Assembly: GCA_002070735.1 (NCBI GenBank)
Contig: MWDX01000024.1
Location: 1 to 36,999 of the forward strand
DNA: 36,999 bases
Direction: 5' to 3'
From: Parcubacteria group bacterium ADurb.Bin115
Lineage (GTDB): Bacteria > Patescibacteriota > Patescibacteriia > Patescibacteriales > UBA12465
Part shown: positions 22,148 through 31,995 of the stretch, one piece after another
Layout of the letters: each line of letters opens with the position of its first letter
Position numbering within the stretch: position 1 is the stretch's first letter
The notes under the pieces: generated by a model
The model's database searches: none
Seen by the model: the letters and a program-made list of their open reading frames with translations, nothing else
Told to the model about the DNA's origin: nothing
Translations under genes and position numbers: made by a program

Positions 22148-25100
22148 ATGTTGAATCCAATTAAAACTAGCGATTTCGACGCCTTGCGTCTCAAGCTCGC
22201 TTCGCCTGAAGAGATTCTTTCTTGGTCGCACGGGGAAGTCGTTAGGCCGGAAACAATCAACTATCGCACACAGAAGCCGGAAAAAGACGGACTTTTCTGC
22301 GAAAAGATTTTTGGCCCGACCAAGGATTGGGAGTGTGCTTGCGGTAAGTATAAGAAAATCCGCTATAAAGGTATTGTCTGTGACAAGTGCGGCGTTGAAG
22401 TTACTCGCAGTGTTGTTCGTCGGGAGCGTATGGGCCACATTAACCTCCAGATTCCTTGCACCCATATCTGGTTTTTAAGAGGAATTTCTTCAAAAATTGG
22501 TTTACTTTTAAATCTCGGTATTCAGTCTTTGGAAAAGGTTATATACTTTGCCAGCTTTATCGTGACTGATGTTGATGAAGGCTTGAAAGAGGCTGCTTTA
22601 GAGCAGATTAAAAACGAACATAAATCTAAGCGCAAGAGCATTGAGGCGGAATTAGTTCAGCAGATTAAGCGGATTCAAGACAGTCGGGCTGATATTATAA
22701 AGGAGGGTAAAGCCAAGGCGGAGGTTGACGCCAGTATTGCTAATCAGATTAAAGTTGCCACGGCTGAACGCGATGAAAAATTAAAAAGACTGGAGGAAGA
22801 CTTTATTCAAGTTTCTAAAGAATTGAAAGAACTTAAGCCTTTACTAATATTATCGGAGCAGCAGTATCAAAATTTAAGCTTGAAATTTGGTCATTTATTT
22901 GAAGCCGGCATCGGCGCGGAAGCTATTAGATTGCTTCTTTCTCGTATAGATTTAGCTAAGAGTATTGAAAAAATAGAAGAAAAATTAAAGGATGCCGTCG
23001 ATTCTAAGCGCGATAAATTAACTAAACGTTTGAAGCTTTTAAAGAGTTTTCGTAATAATAATTTACGCCCAGAGTGGATGATTATAACTGTCTTGCCGGT
23101 AGTGCCGCCTGATTTACGTCCGATGGTTGCTCTTGATGGTGGTCGTTTTGCCGCTTCTGATTTAAACGACCTTTATCGCCGTGTTATTAATCGTAATAAT
23201 CGTTTGAAACAGCTGATTGATTTGAATGCCCCGGAAGTAATTTGCCGTAATGAAAAACGGATGCTTCAGGAAGCGGTAGACGCTTTGATTGATAACTCCG
23301 CCCGTCACACCAAGACCGTGACCGCCTCAACCGGACAAAAGCGCCAGTTGAAATCTTTAGCTGATGGCTTGAAAGGGAAACAGGGTCGTTTCCGTCAGAA
23401 TTTATTGGGTAAACGCGTCGATTATTCTGGCCGTAGCGTGATTGTCGTTAATCCTAAGTTAAACCTTGATCAATGTGGTTTGCCTAAAATCATGGCCTTG
23501 GAGTTGTTCAAGCCTTTTATTATCAGTCAGTTGATTAAACGCGAGATTGTCCATAATGTCCGCAGCGCTTCTCGTTATATTGAAGCTGGGCATGATGAGG
23601 TGTTTGATATTCTTGAAGAAACTGTTAAAGAGGCCTATGTGCTGTTGAATCGCGCCCCCACTCTGCATCGCTTGGGCATCCAGGCTTTCCGGCCGGTTTT
23701 AATTGAGGGTAAAGCCATCCAGATTCATCCTTTAGTTTGTACTGCTTTTAATGCCGACTTTGATGGCGATCAAATGGCTGTCCATGTGCCGCTAACCAAG
23801 GAGGCGAAGCAGGAAGCGGCTGACATCATGCTGTCTTCCCATAATTTATTAAAACCGGCTACTGGCGATCCGATTGTGGCACCTGCTCAAGATATCGTCT
23901 GGGGAACTTATTACATTACTCTGGAAGATCCGGCCTATAAAGACAAAAAAGATCAGGAATTAAAATATTTTTATAATGACGATGACGCGATTTTAGCTTA
24001 TGACCATAATTTCGTTTCTTTAAACGAGCCGGTGATCGCTAAAATTAACGGGCAACGTCTTCGCACCACTGTTGGTCGGATGATTTTTAATTTGATTTTG
24101 CCTGAAAAGCTGCGCTATATCAACGAAGTGGTCGGCAAGGGCAAGTTAAAAGATTTAATCCGCGAATGTCTGCGTCTTTATACGGAAGACGAAACGGTTA
24201 AATTTATTGATAATTTAAAGAATAAAAGTTTTTCATTCATCACTAAATCCGGTCTTTCTTGGGGTTTTGGTGACCTGCCTTATCTGCCGGAAAAAGACCG
24301 CTTAATTGCCGAAGCCAATGATAAGGTTGATGTCATTCAAGAACAGTATGAAGACGGCTTATTGACCGAGAGTGAACGCTATACCAAGGTTATTGAAGTG
24401 TGGGCCAACACTAAAGATCAGATTGCCGATATTTGCAAGGAAGGCTTAGTTAATATTTTGCCGGTTTTCTCCATGATTGATTCCGGCGCCCGTGGTTCTT
24501 GGGCTCAGCCGGTTCAAATTTTGGGCATGAAGGGTTTGGTAACTTCACCTTCCGGCGCTATTATCGAATTACCGGTTAAAGGGAATTTTAAAGAAGGATT
24601 TGGCGTGCTGGAATATTTTATTTCTACCCACGGTGTCCGTAAAGGTTTGTCTGATACCGCTTTAAGAACGGCAAACGCCGGTTATCTCACTCGTCGTTTG
24701 ATTGATGTTGCTCAAGATGTGATTGTTACTGAAGATGATTGCGGCGACAAGAAGGGCGTATGTTATATCAAGGAAGAAACAGAAAAAACTGGTGAAGATT
24801 TTTATAAAAAAATCGTTGGTCGCTATTTGGCGCAAGACTTGCTTGATGATAAGAATAAAGTTTTATTAAAAGCCGGGTCTTTAATTAACGAAGATGTATC
24901 TAAGGATTTGAAGGCGAAAGGCGTTAGTGCTTTGAATCTACGCTCGGTGCTAAGTTGTCATTTACATAAAGGCGTCTGCGCTAAGTGTTATGGTTGGGAT
25001 TTAGCTTATAATAAAGAGGTTAAGCTGGGTGCGGCGGTGGGCATTATTGCCGCTCAGTCTATCGGTGAGCCGGGTACGCAGTTAACGATGAGAACCTTCC

Positions 25101-26140
25101 ATACGGGTGGGGTTGCCGGACAAGACGATATTACTCAAGGTCTTCCTCGCGTTGAAGAAATTTTTGAAGCGCGCAGCCCGAAGAAGAAGGCTCTAATTTC
25201 TGACGTTGCCGGTAGGGTTAAGATTGAATTTGCCCAAAAGACGATTAAAGATCAAGACGGCAAAGATATCGTCATTACCAATCCGCAAGCGAAAATTTTA
25301 AGTATCATTTATCGCGGCAAAGAACAGGAGAAATATTATTTTTCCGAGAAAATTAATGAGTTAAAATTAGCTTCGGGTTTGACCGTTAAAGACAAGAAAA
25401 AATTAATTCCGGAAATTTCCGTTAAAGATGGCGATAAGGTCGCGAAGGGGGTAGAGATTTTTAAGGTGGGAGGTGAAAGCGTAAAAGCAAAGAGTGCCGG
25501 CGTAGTGTCAATTAATGATAAGTATGTCAGTATTACCAAGGATGTCGACAAGGTGAAGGAATTTTCTATTTTAAAGGGGACAATGATGATGGTTAAGGAT
25601 GGCGATGAGGTAGAAAAAGGAACACAACTAACGGAGGGAAGCCTTGATTTACGCGAATTGTATAAATTAAAGGGCGAACTCGAGACTCAAAAATATATTA
25701 TCCGGGAAATACAATATGTTTATTCTTCACAAGGTCAGCCTTTAAACGATAAGCATGTAGAAATAATTGCTCGCCAGATGTTCTCTCGCTATCTTATTAA
25801 AGACCCTGGTGATACCAGTATGTTGCCCGGTGAAACCGTGGAGGCGGAAGTTTTTGAACACGCCAATCAGGTAGCCAAAGTTAAAGCTAAAGCCGATCGT
25901 TTATTGTTGGGTATCACTAAAGCTTCTTTAACCACAGACAGCTTCTTATCAGCTGCTTCTTTCCAAGAGACGCCCAGAGTGTTGATTGAGGCGGCAGTTA
26001 ACGGCAAGATTGATTATCTTGAGGGCTTGAAGGAGAATGTTATTATTGGTTGTTTGATTCCGGCCGGTACTGGTTATAAAGGCAAAAAAGTGCGCGACAA
26101 ATATGAAAATATTCAACCGCCAGCAGTTAGTGAAAACTAA
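22148..26140 (+). CDS. rpoC: DNA-directed RNA polymerase subunit beta' with N-terminal coiled-coil insertion
   Basis: The catalytic beta' subunit (1,330 aa). The zinc-binding domain is CACG...CDKCG (C63, C65, C78, C81). The active-site loop [12 protein letters not shown] (535 onward) has all three magnesium-binding aspartates. A second zinc cluster ([13 protein letters not shown], about 937-949) and the bridge/trigger segment [16 protein letters not shown] are intact. Between SFIVTD (about 141) and the usual LLxxxQY region (about 232) lies an insert of about 90 residues, rich in K, E, R and A with a heptad-like pattern, predicted to be a coiled coil. It is co-transcribed with rpoB and ends at a strong terminator (26164). 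Confidence 0.97.
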   Translation: MLNPIKTSDFDALRLKLASPEEILSWSHGEVVRPETINYRTQKPEKDGLFCEKIFGPTKDWECACGKYKKIRYKGIVCDKCGVEVTRSVVRRERMGHINLQIPCTHIWFLRGISSKIGLLLNLGIQSLEKVIYFASFIVTDVDEGLKEAALEQIKNEHKSKRKSIEAELVQQIKRIQDSRADIIKEGKAKAEVDASIANQIKVATAERDEKLKRLEEDFIQVSKELKELKPLLILSEQQYQNLSLKFGHLFEAGIGAEAIRLLLSRIDLAKSIEKIEEKLKDAVDSKRDKLTKRLKLLKSFRNNNLRPEWMIITVLPVVPPDLRPMVALDGGRFAASDLNDLYRRVINRNNRLKQLIDLNAPEVICRNEKRMLQEAVDALIDNSARHTKTVTASTGQKRQLKSLADGLKGKQGRFRQNLLGKRVDYSGRSVIVVNPKLNLDQCGLPKIMALELFKPFIISQLIKREIVHNVRSASRYIEAGHDEVFDILEETVKEAYVLLNRAPTLHRLGIQAFRPVLIEGKAIQIHPLVCTAFNADFDGDQMAVHVPLTKEAKQEAADIMLSSHNLLKPATGDPIVAPAQDIVWGTYYITLEDPAYKDKKDQELKYFYNDDDAILAYDHNFVSLNEPVIAKINGQRLRTTVGRMIFNLILPEKLRYINEVVGKGKLKDLIRECLRLYTEDETVKFIDNLKNKSFSFITKSGLSWGFGDLPYLPEKDRLIAEANDKVDVIQEQYEDGLLTESERYTKVIEVWANTKDQIADICKEGLVNILPVFSMIDSGARGSWAQPVQILGMKGLVTSPSGAIIELPVKGNFKEGFGVLEYFISTHGVRKGLSDTALRTANAGYLTRRLIDVAQDVIVTEDDCGDKKGVCYIKEETEKTGEDFYKKIVGRYLAQDLLDDKNKVLLKAGSLINEDVSKDLKAKGVSALNLRSVLSCHLHKGVCAKCYGWDLAYNKEVKLGAAVGIIAAQSIGEPGTQLTMRTFHTGGVAGQDDITQGLPRVEEIFEARSPKKKALISDVAGRVKIEFAQKTIKDQDGKDIVITNPQAKILSIIYRGKEQEKYYFSEKINELKLASGLTVKDKKKLIPEISVKDGDKVAKGVEIFKVGGESVKAKSAGVVSINDKYVSITKDVDKVKEFSILKGTMMMVKDGDEVEKGTQLTEGSLDLRELYKLKGELETQKYIIREIQYVYSSQGQPLNDKHVEIIARQMFSRYLIKDPGDTSMLPGETVEAEVFEHANQVAKVKAKADRLLLGITKASLTTDSFLSAASFQETPRVLIEAAVNGKIDYLEGLKENVIIGCLIPAGTGYKGKKVRDKYENIQPPAVSEN

Positions 26141-26163
26141 AATTTATTAATATTTGGTAAGAT

Positions 26164-26200
26164 AAAAATCCCTCCGATAATCAGAGGGATTTTTGTTTTT
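26164..26200 (+). terminator. Intrinsic terminator of rpoBC
   Basis: aaaaatccctc (26164-26174) pairs perfectly with gagggattttt (26184-26194), loop of nine bases, followed by further T. Confidence 0.92.
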
Positions 26201-26226
26201 ATCTGTTAATTTTTAGAGAATCTTAG

Positions 26227-26232
26227 TATAAT
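26227..26232 (+). promoter_or_regulatory. -10 box of the envelope cluster
   Basis: TATAAT at 26227-26232 directly follows the rpoC terminator. The -35 region is poor. The start would be near 26239. Confidence 0.45.
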
Positions 26233-26285
26233 AAGGATAAGCCTTGAGCTTTGAAAAGATCGAAGCGCCAGATATTTATTATCTT

Positions 26286-27764
26286 ATGAAGATGCCTTTA
26301 AATAAAAAAATTAGGTTTTTTTGGCTGATATTATTGTTTTTTATTATTATTTTTTTAGCTTATCAATTTGTTTCCCCAAGCGGCGATTGGTCTTGTACCC
26401 ATTCTTTTTCTTCTTTTCAAGCTTCTTCTTGCCTGGGCGACCCTACTCCAAAGGAAAGGGTGATTAAAACTCAGGGTGGGCCTTTGTTAATTTTAGGAGA
26501 ACCGGTATATTTTTCTGTTTTTAGCCCTAGACCTTTCAGTCACATCACCATCAAGATTACTTATCGTCCTCATTTAAGTTCCTCTACGCCGATTTTTGAG
26601 GCCGGTTTTTTAGCGGATAAAAAACTTTGGCGTTACCGTTTACAGCCGGTTTATAATTTATGGCTGGAGCAAGGTTTGTCTTCTTGGACTCAGCTCCGGT
26701 CTGGTAATCTTAGTTTATTCCAGAGGAAGGAAAAATTTTCTTCGCTGTCGGAATTTTTAAGTGTTTGGCGGAGTCAAGGCTCCTCTTTTTGTTCTCAGCC
26801 TCGTTGTTTAGCGGTTTACAATCTATCTTTAGAGGAAGCGCCCCCCGCTTTAGACTTACGTTCTTTGTCTCCAGTGTCTGAAAATTCTTTTTTCCCTTAC
26901 CCCCTTCGCGGGGAGCATCAATTTTATATATTTCTTAAAAATAAGGGTTTAAGTCTATCTGGTAATTTGTTAGATTTAAACGAAAATAAAGATATAGATG
27001 ACGCAGAAATTGTAGTTTTTTCTGGCAGGAATCAAGTTGATCTCCTGTCTTTACCAGATAGACGCCCGCAAAAGGAAGAAAGTGGCGACATCGGGATTAT
27101 TCAATCTGTAAAAATAGTTAATTCTGATTTGCCCTCTGGTCTCTATCGCCTAGAATTTCGAGCAGGGGACGATTTAGTTTTAAGTGATTTGTCTGTAAAT
27201 TCAGCCTATTTATCAATAATTAATAAAATTTGGCCTTTTACTGAAGAGGCCGTTTCTTTAGTAACCGATGCTCCTTATTTGCAGGTGAAGGCTTTAAGTC
27301 CGGCGGCTTTACAGACTCTTGATTTTGGCGGTCGTCATCTGGAGTTAACCGAGATTTATAAGCAATATGAGATTAAAAGTAAGCGCTTAGGCGGGGAAAA
27401 TATAAGATTGAGTACCGGTTCTTTGATTTTAGCTAATAACGGCATGTTTGCCGCCTCTTCCTCGGCCTTAATTAATCCGGATTACCCCCGTTTAGACCGT
27501 TTTTCTTCTTTAAACGAACAACTAGATTTTGTTTTGGCTGATTATCGTCCGGCTATTATCGAGGATGAAGGCTGGTTGTCCAGCACCCTAGAATTTGATG
27601 CCTCTGATTTATATCGAGAGCGGGGGAAATATAGTTTGATTTTATCTATTCCCGGATTATTAGCAGAGGGTGGGGGTGGCGGTTTGGTGGAAATAAAGAG
27701 TATTAATGTTGAATTTTCCGGCCCTAGTTTGGGAGCGAAGATTAAAGATTGGCTGAATTTATGA
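26286..27764 (+). CDS. Membrane-anchored exported protein of unknown function
   Basis: A basic start (MKMPLNKKIR) is followed by one strongly hydrophobic helix (FFWLILLFFIIIFLAYQF). About 460 residues then appear to lie outside the membrane. They are rich in S, L and aromatics, with beta-type alternation. Two cysteine pairs occur early (SC and SSCLG; later FCSQPRC), so disulfides are possible. I chose ATG 26286 because it gives the classic short basic N terminus; a TTG at 26244 would add 14 residues, and ATG 26292 is also possible. The stop overlaps the next start (ATGA), and the neighbours are glycosyltransferase and flippase genes, which suggests a surface role. No family recognised. Confidence 0.75.
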   Translation: MKMPLNKKIRFFWLILLFFIIIFLAYQFVSPSGDWSCTHSFSSFQASSCLGDPTPKERVIKTQGGPLLILGEPVYFSVFSPRPFSHITIKITYRPHLSSSTPIFEAGFLADKKLWRYRLQPVYNLWLEQGLSSWTQLRSGNLSLFQRKEKFSSLSEFLSVWRSQGSSFCSQPRCLAVYNLSLEEAPPALDLRSLSPVSENSFFPYPLRGEHQFYIFLKNKGLSLSGNLLDLNENKDIDDAEIVVFSGRNQVDLLSLPDRRPQKEESGDIGIIQSVKIVNSDLPSGLYRLEFRAGDDLVLSDLSVNSAYLSIINKIWPFTEEAVSLVTDAPYLQVKALSPAALQTLDFGGRHLELTEIYKQYEIKSKRLGGENIRLSTGSLILANNGMFAASSSALINPDYPRLDRFSSLNEQLDFVLADYRPAIIEDEGWLSSTLEFDASDLYRERGKYSLILSIPGLLAEGGGGGLVEIKSINVEFSGPSLGAKIKDWLNL

Positions 27765-27967
27765 AAAAATATTTTATTTCTCATGATCTATGTAAATTAT
27801 TAGCTAAGGAGATTTTTTATTTTTTTAGCGCTCTAGTGGCGGTGGGTTTGGCCTTTGAAAGTCTGCTGCCAGGATTTTTTTGTCTTTATTTCAATGTCTC
27901 GGTATTAGCCGGTTTCTGGCTTTTGAGCCTAATTATTTCATTATTATGTATCAAGGAAAAAAAATAA
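27761..27967 (+). CDS. Small membrane protein (68 aa)
   Basis: Starts inside the stop codon of the preceding gene (ATGA overlap), typical of coupled translation. The protein starts MKKYFISHDLCKLL and has two hydrophobic helices (about 18-40 and 43-62). It ends CIKEKK. The next gene, a glycosyltransferase, overlaps its last 22 bases, so all three are one operon. It may be a membrane partner for the glycosyltransferase (inference). Family unknown. Confidence 0.6.
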   Translation: MKKYFISHDLCKLLAKEIFYFFSALVAVGLAFESLLPGFFCLYFNVSVLAGFWLLSLIISLLCIKEKK

Positions 27968-28659
27968 TCGTGGTTTTGCCGGCCTACAATGCCGCCGCCA
28001 CTTTGGAGCAGACGGTGGCGGATTTGCCCGGTGTAGTCGATGAGATTATTTTGGTCGACGACGGTAGCAGCGATGATACGATTAAACTGGCTCAGCGTCT
28101 CGGTTTATTTGTTTTTGCGCACCAGCGCAATCGGGGATACGGCGCCAATCAAAAATCTTGTTATCGTTTAGCCCTGGAAAGAGGGGCAGATATTGTAGTA
28201 ATGGTCCACCCTGATTATCAATATGATCCTCGTTTGGTCTCTTATTTCGCTTCTTTTATCGCTGATGATTATTTTGACGTGATGCTTGGCTCCCGCGTTC
28301 GCAGTCGGCAAGAAACTTTGCGGGGAGGCATGCCTATTTATAAATATTATGCCAATCGCTTTTTAACTTTTGTGGAGAATCTGGCTACAGGCCAGAATTT
28401 ATCAGAATGGCATACTGGTATGCGCGCTTATTCTCGCGAGGTTTTATCCAGCCTAGATTTTTCTAAAACCAGCGATGATTTTATTTTTGATACTCAAGTA
28501 TTACTGCAGATTGTCCAAAGAAAATGGCGTATCGGGGAAATTCCGGTGCCGGTTCGTTATTTTTCCGAGGCTTCATCTATTAATTGGCGCCGCGGTTTGC
28601 GTTACGGTGTCGGTACTTTATTTTTAGCTATTTTTTATTTTTTCGGTTATCGGCCGTAG
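27946..28659 (+). CDS. GT2 family glycosyltransferase (dolichol-phosphate mannosyltransferase-like)
   Basis: A 237-residue GT-A-fold enzyme that likely transfers a sugar from a nucleotide donor to a polyprenyl phosphate or similar lipid carrier. IIVVLPAYNAAATLEQTV, DEIILVDDGSSDDT (D38, D39) and GYGANQKSCYRLALERGADIVVMVHPDYQYDP (D90 in the metal-binding position) are typical, and WHTGMRAYSREVL occupies the acceptor/base region. The start is ATG 27946, whose product begins MYQGKKIIVVLPAYN as expected; a longer frame from 27880 runs inside the preceding gene. It ends in a short hydrophobic stretch (LFLAIFYFFGY) that may sit on the membrane. The TMTC-like membrane protein follows after three bases and could use the lipid-linked sugar. 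Confidence 0.88.
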   Translation: MYQGKKIIVVLPAYNAAATLEQTVADLPGVVDEIILVDDGSSDDTIKLAQRLGLFVFAHQRNRGYGANQKSCYRLALERGADIVVMVHPDYQYDPRLVSYFASFIADDYFDVMLGSRVRSRQETLRGGMPIYKYYANRFLTFVENLATGQNLSEWHTGMRAYSREVLSSLDFSKTSDDFIFDTQVLLQIVQRKWRIGEIPVPVRYFSEASSINWRRGLRYGVGTLFLAIFYFFGYRP

Positions 28660-28662
28660 CTT

Positions 28663-30243
28663 ATGCGCTTTTTTTTCTGGGAAAAAATTAAATCTTCTTA
28701 TCATTGGCGCTCCTGGCACGCCTATTTGTTTTTAATTTTAGCGGCCCTTATTGTTTATGGGCAGAGTTTATTTTTCGATTATAGTTATTTTGACGATCAA
28801 CAATTAATTTTAGAGCATGCCGATATTTTAGAAAGAGCCAATCCGGCAGAAATATTTTTAAACGATGTTTTTTTTAGTGCGGCTAAATATTATTATCGCC
28901 CTTTGCTGACCTGGTCATTGGTCTGCGATTGGCACTGGGGTGGCGGGACTGTCTTTGCCTTCCATTTGAGCAATATTATTTTTCACGCCGTGGCTGCTTG
29001 TTTGTTGTTTTATCTATTGCGCTTAATTGATATTAGGGGAAAAACTGCTTTATTTTTAAGCTTATTGTTTACTATTCATCCCGTTTTATCGCCAGCGGTG
29101 GCCTGGATTCCCGGCCGGAATGATGTTCTGGTGGCTGTGTTTATCTGGGCGACTTTAATTTTTTGGTCGCGCTGGCTCCGCCGGGAAAAAATTGGCGATT
29201 TAGTGGCCCTGTGGCTATTTTTTCTAAGCGCTCTATTGAGTAAAGAAACAGCTATATTATTACCGTTGTTTGCTCTCGCTTGGATGTTTGTTTTTGAATA
29301 TCGTTACTTTACTTGGTTTAAGTTGCTATTAGCATCAGCGGGGGCACTGGTGTCAATGTTTCTTTGGGCACTGTTGCGCCTAGTTGCTCTCGGGGGCACT
29401 GGGTCTGGCTTAGCCTGGCAGTCTTTGGGTGATAATCTTTGGTCGCCTCTAATTTTTCTAGGAAAAGTTGTGTTGCCGGTAAATTTATCTGTTTATCCGG
29501 TCCCGGCTGATTCGCCCTGGATTTACGGGATTATCTCTTTATTGATATTGATGCTATTATTATTTTATTCCCGTCCTTGGAGAGGAAAGCGTCTACTTTT
29601 CGGTTTTGCTTGGTTCTGGTTATTTTTAGTTTTAGGTTCTATCCGCCCAGACAGCGATGTTTTCCGTAATTTTATGGAGCATCGTTTATATGTGCCGATG
29701 TTTGGCTTGCTTATTATTTTGGCAGAAACTGAAAAATTCTGGCAGGGTCTACCCTTGCGCCGCCGCCGTTATGTTTTAGCCACTATTTTAGTGGTTTTAG
29801 CCACTATTAATTTGTTCCATTCTCGCAGTTTTAGAGACCGTTTATCTTTTTGGGAGCAAGCCGCCAGCAGTTCGCCGCATTCAGCCTTAGCCCAGCGTAA
29901 TTTAGGGGCGATGTATTATTTAGAGGGAGATTTAGAAAAGGCGGAAGGGCGATTTCGCCAATCTTTATTCTTAAATTCCTCAGAGCCGATGGCACACAAT
30001 AACCTGGCCGCAATTTATATTGATCGCGGCGATTTTGGGCGGGCGGAAATTGAGTTAAAAAAGGAATTAGCCATTAATCCTCAATATGATTTAGCTTTAT
30101 ATAATCTGGGTAGAGTTTATTACCAGTATCGGCGTTATCAGGAGGCGGCCGCTTTATGGAATGAAGCTTTGCGTTTAAATCCCCGACTAGACAGCGCTGC
30201 CCAGGCTTTAACCGCTCTACAAAGTGAGGCAGAAGTAAAATAA
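28663..30243 (+). CDS. TMTC-like multi-pass membrane protein with C-terminal TPRs
   Basis: A 526-residue protein with about nine or ten membrane helices followed by TPR repeats. The first extracellular loop has YSYFDDQQLIL with the aspartate pair D44/D45, matching the metal/catalytic acid of GT-C sugar transferases. YYYRPLLTWSL and AWIPGRNDVLVAVF correspond to conserved TMTC/GT-C loops, and FMEHRLYVPMFGL to a later conserved loop. Three TPRs run from about 407 to 508 (LAQRNLGAMYYLEGDLEKA and similar). The likely role is transfer of sugars from a polyprenyl-linked donor to surface proteins, perhaps supplied by the preceding GT2 enzyme (inference from order and family). Confidence 0.82.
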   Translation: MRFFFWEKIKSSYHWRSWHAYLFLILAALIVYGQSLFFDYSYFDDQQLILEHADILERANPAEIFLNDVFFSAAKYYYRPLLTWSLVCDWHWGGGTVFAFHLSNIIFHAVAACLLFYLLRLIDIRGKTALFLSLLFTIHPVLSPAVAWIPGRNDVLVAVFIWATLIFWSRWLRREKIGDLVALWLFFLSALLSKETAILLPLFALAWMFVFEYRYFTWFKLLLASAGALVSMFLWALLRLVALGGTGSGLAWQSLGDNLWSPLIFLGKVVLPVNLSVYPVPADSPWIYGIISLLILMLLLFYSRPWRGKRLLFGFAWFWLFLVLGSIRPDSDVFRNFMEHRLYVPMFGLLIILAETEKFWQGLPLRRRRYVLATILVVLATINLFHSRSFRDRLSFWEQAASSSPHSALAQRNLGAMYYLEGDLEKAEGRFRQSLFLNSSEPMAHNNLAAIYIDRGDFGRAEIELKKELAINPQYDLALYNLGRVYYQYRRYQEAAALWNEALRLNPRLDSAAQALTALQSEAEVK

Positions 30244-30264
30244 TTTATTTATTCTTATCAGCTT

Positions 30265-31896
30265 ATGTTGTCTTTGCGTAAATTAATTGGCCGGCCAATC
30301 AACAATATTACCGCCGCCGCCGCTCTAGTGGCTTTATTTTCAGTGGCCTCTCGTTTTTTAGGAGTGGTGCGCGATCATATTTTAGCCGGAAGTTTCGGCG
30401 CTGGAGCGGAGCTGGATATTTATTACGCCGCTTTTCGCGTGCCTGATTTTATTTATAATCTCATTGTTTTGGGCGCTTTGTCGGCTGGTTTTATCCCGGT
30501 ATTTTCAGAGATGATTAAACGTTCTGAAATTTGGCCTGGAGAAAAAGAAAAATTAGTCCGTCTCGCCAACAACGTTTTTAATTCTCTGTTATTACTGATT
30601 ATTTTACTGTCTGTTTTTGGCGTTATTTTTGCCGCCCCGGTGACTGCCTGGATTACTCCCGGTTTCAGCGCAGAGGCTAAAGCCCAAACCGCCCACCTGA
30701 CCCGCATTATGTTTTTATCTCCTTTATTTTTAGGGATGTCGGGGGTGCTGGGGGGTATCTTGCAAAGTTATAAGCGTTTTTTTGTTTATTCATTATCGCC
30801 GGTTTTCTATAATCTCGGCATTATTTTTGGCGCTTTGGTTTTGGTTGATTTTTGGGGAATAGATGGACTTGCTTGGGGGGTAGTATTAGGAGCCGTTCTC
30901 CATTTTGCCGTACAGCTACCGACGGTTTGGTCTCTCGGTTTTCACTATCGTTTTTTACTTGATATCCGTGACCGAGGTTTGCGCCAGATTGCCATGATGA
31001 TGGGACCGAGAACTTTGTCTTTAGCTGTTTCCCAAATTAATTTATTAGCCATAACCGCTTTAGCTTCTTTACTGGACAGCGGTTCTCTGGCGGTTTTTAA
31101 TTTGGCTAATAATTTACAATCTTTTCCTTTGGGTGTTTTTGGTATTTCTTTTGCCGTCGCCGCTTTTCCCTTTTTATCGGAAAATGCTTATAAGATAGAA
31201 GAGCTTAAAGTTAGATTTTCCGCGACCATCAGACAAATATTATTTTTTATTATTCCCGCTTCCGTACTACTTATCACCCTCAGGGCGCAGTTGATTCGTC
31301 TTGTTTTGGGCAGTGGCGCTTTTAATTGGCAGGATACAATTTTAACTATGAATACTCTTGGCTTTTTTTCTCTTAGTTTGTTTGCGCAAGCCAGTTTACC
31401 CCTTTTAGTGAGAGTGTTTTACGCTCGCCGCGATTCGCTTACCCCTTTTTATTTAGGATTATTTTCTGTAGTTTTAAATATTGTTTGCGCTTGGTATTTA
31501 CATCCTTATTTGGGAGTAGCGGGCCTGGCGCTGGCTTTTTCTATTGCCAGTATCGTTAATTTTTTAAGTTTATGGATTGTTTTGTATTTCCGCGTTGGCT
31601 CTTTAGATTTGGATAAAATTTTGGTATCGGTTTTAAAATTTTCCGTCGCCGCTATCGGCGCCGGTTTGGTTATCCAAATTTTAAAGATAGCCGTCTGGCC
31701 ATTTATTGATATGACGACTTTTGTCGGCGTTTTTATTCAGTTCTCAGTGGCGGCTAGCGGCGGCGTTATCGCTTATATCTGTCTTTGTCATCTTTTTCGC
31801 AGTGAAGAATTATTGTCGGCTATTGCCATTTTTAAGAAGCGTTTATCGGTAAAAAAGGTGAAATTAGCTGATCAAGGGGAGGCTCGCGGTCTCTAA
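30265..31896 (+). CDS. murJ: Lipid II flippase MurJ
   Basis: A MOP-superfamily flippase (543 aa) that moves lipid II across the membrane for peptidoglycan synthesis. The N terminus (AAALVALFSVASRFLGVVRDHILAGSFGAG) and the following DIYYAAFRVPDFIYNLIVLGALSAGFIPVF are the standard MurJ start. About 14 hydrophobic helices can be traced, with LGVFGISFAVAAFPFLSE in the middle and LVRVFYARRDSLTPF near helix 10. Arginines and acidic residues in helices 1-2 (SRFLGVVRDH) fit the substrate cavity. It ends in a short charged tail. It closes the envelope cluster begun at 26286. Confidence 0.94.
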   Translation: MLSLRKLIGRPINNITAAAALVALFSVASRFLGVVRDHILAGSFGAGAELDIYYAAFRVPDFIYNLIVLGALSAGFIPVFSEMIKRSEIWPGEKEKLVRLANNVFNSLLLLIILLSVFGVIFAAPVTAWITPGFSAEAKAQTAHLTRIMFLSPLFLGMSGVLGGILQSYKRFFVYSLSPVFYNLGIIFGALVLVDFWGIDGLAWGVVLGAVLHFAVQLPTVWSLGFHYRFLLDIRDRGLRQIAMMMGPRTLSLAVSQINLLAITALASLLDSGSLAVFNLANNLQSFPLGVFGISFAVAAFPFLSENAYKIEELKVRFSATIRQILFFIIPASVLLITLRAQLIRLVLGSGAFNWQDTILTMNTLGFFSLSLFAQASLPLLVRVFYARRDSLTPFYLGLFSVVLNIVCAWYLHPYLGVAGLALAFSIASIVNFLSLWIVLYFRVGSLDLDKILVSVLKFSVAAIGAGLVIQILKIAVWPFIDMTTFVGVFIQFSVAASGGVIAYICLCHLFRSEELLSAIAIFKKRLSVKKVKLADQGEARGL

Positions 31897-31981
31897 TTTT
31901 CCTCTTGCCCGATTTTTTTATTAATGATAAGGTATTTTTACAAATCCAATTTTTAGGATATTTTTATTTAATATTAGTTTT

Positions 31982-31987
31982 TATAAT
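31982..31987 (+). promoter_or_regulatory. -10 box of lepA
   Basis: TATAAT ends eight bases before the lepA ATG (31996), pointing to a leaderless transcript. No good -35 box seen in the AT-rich stretch upstream. Confidence 0.45.
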
Positions 31988-31995
31988 TTACGGAC

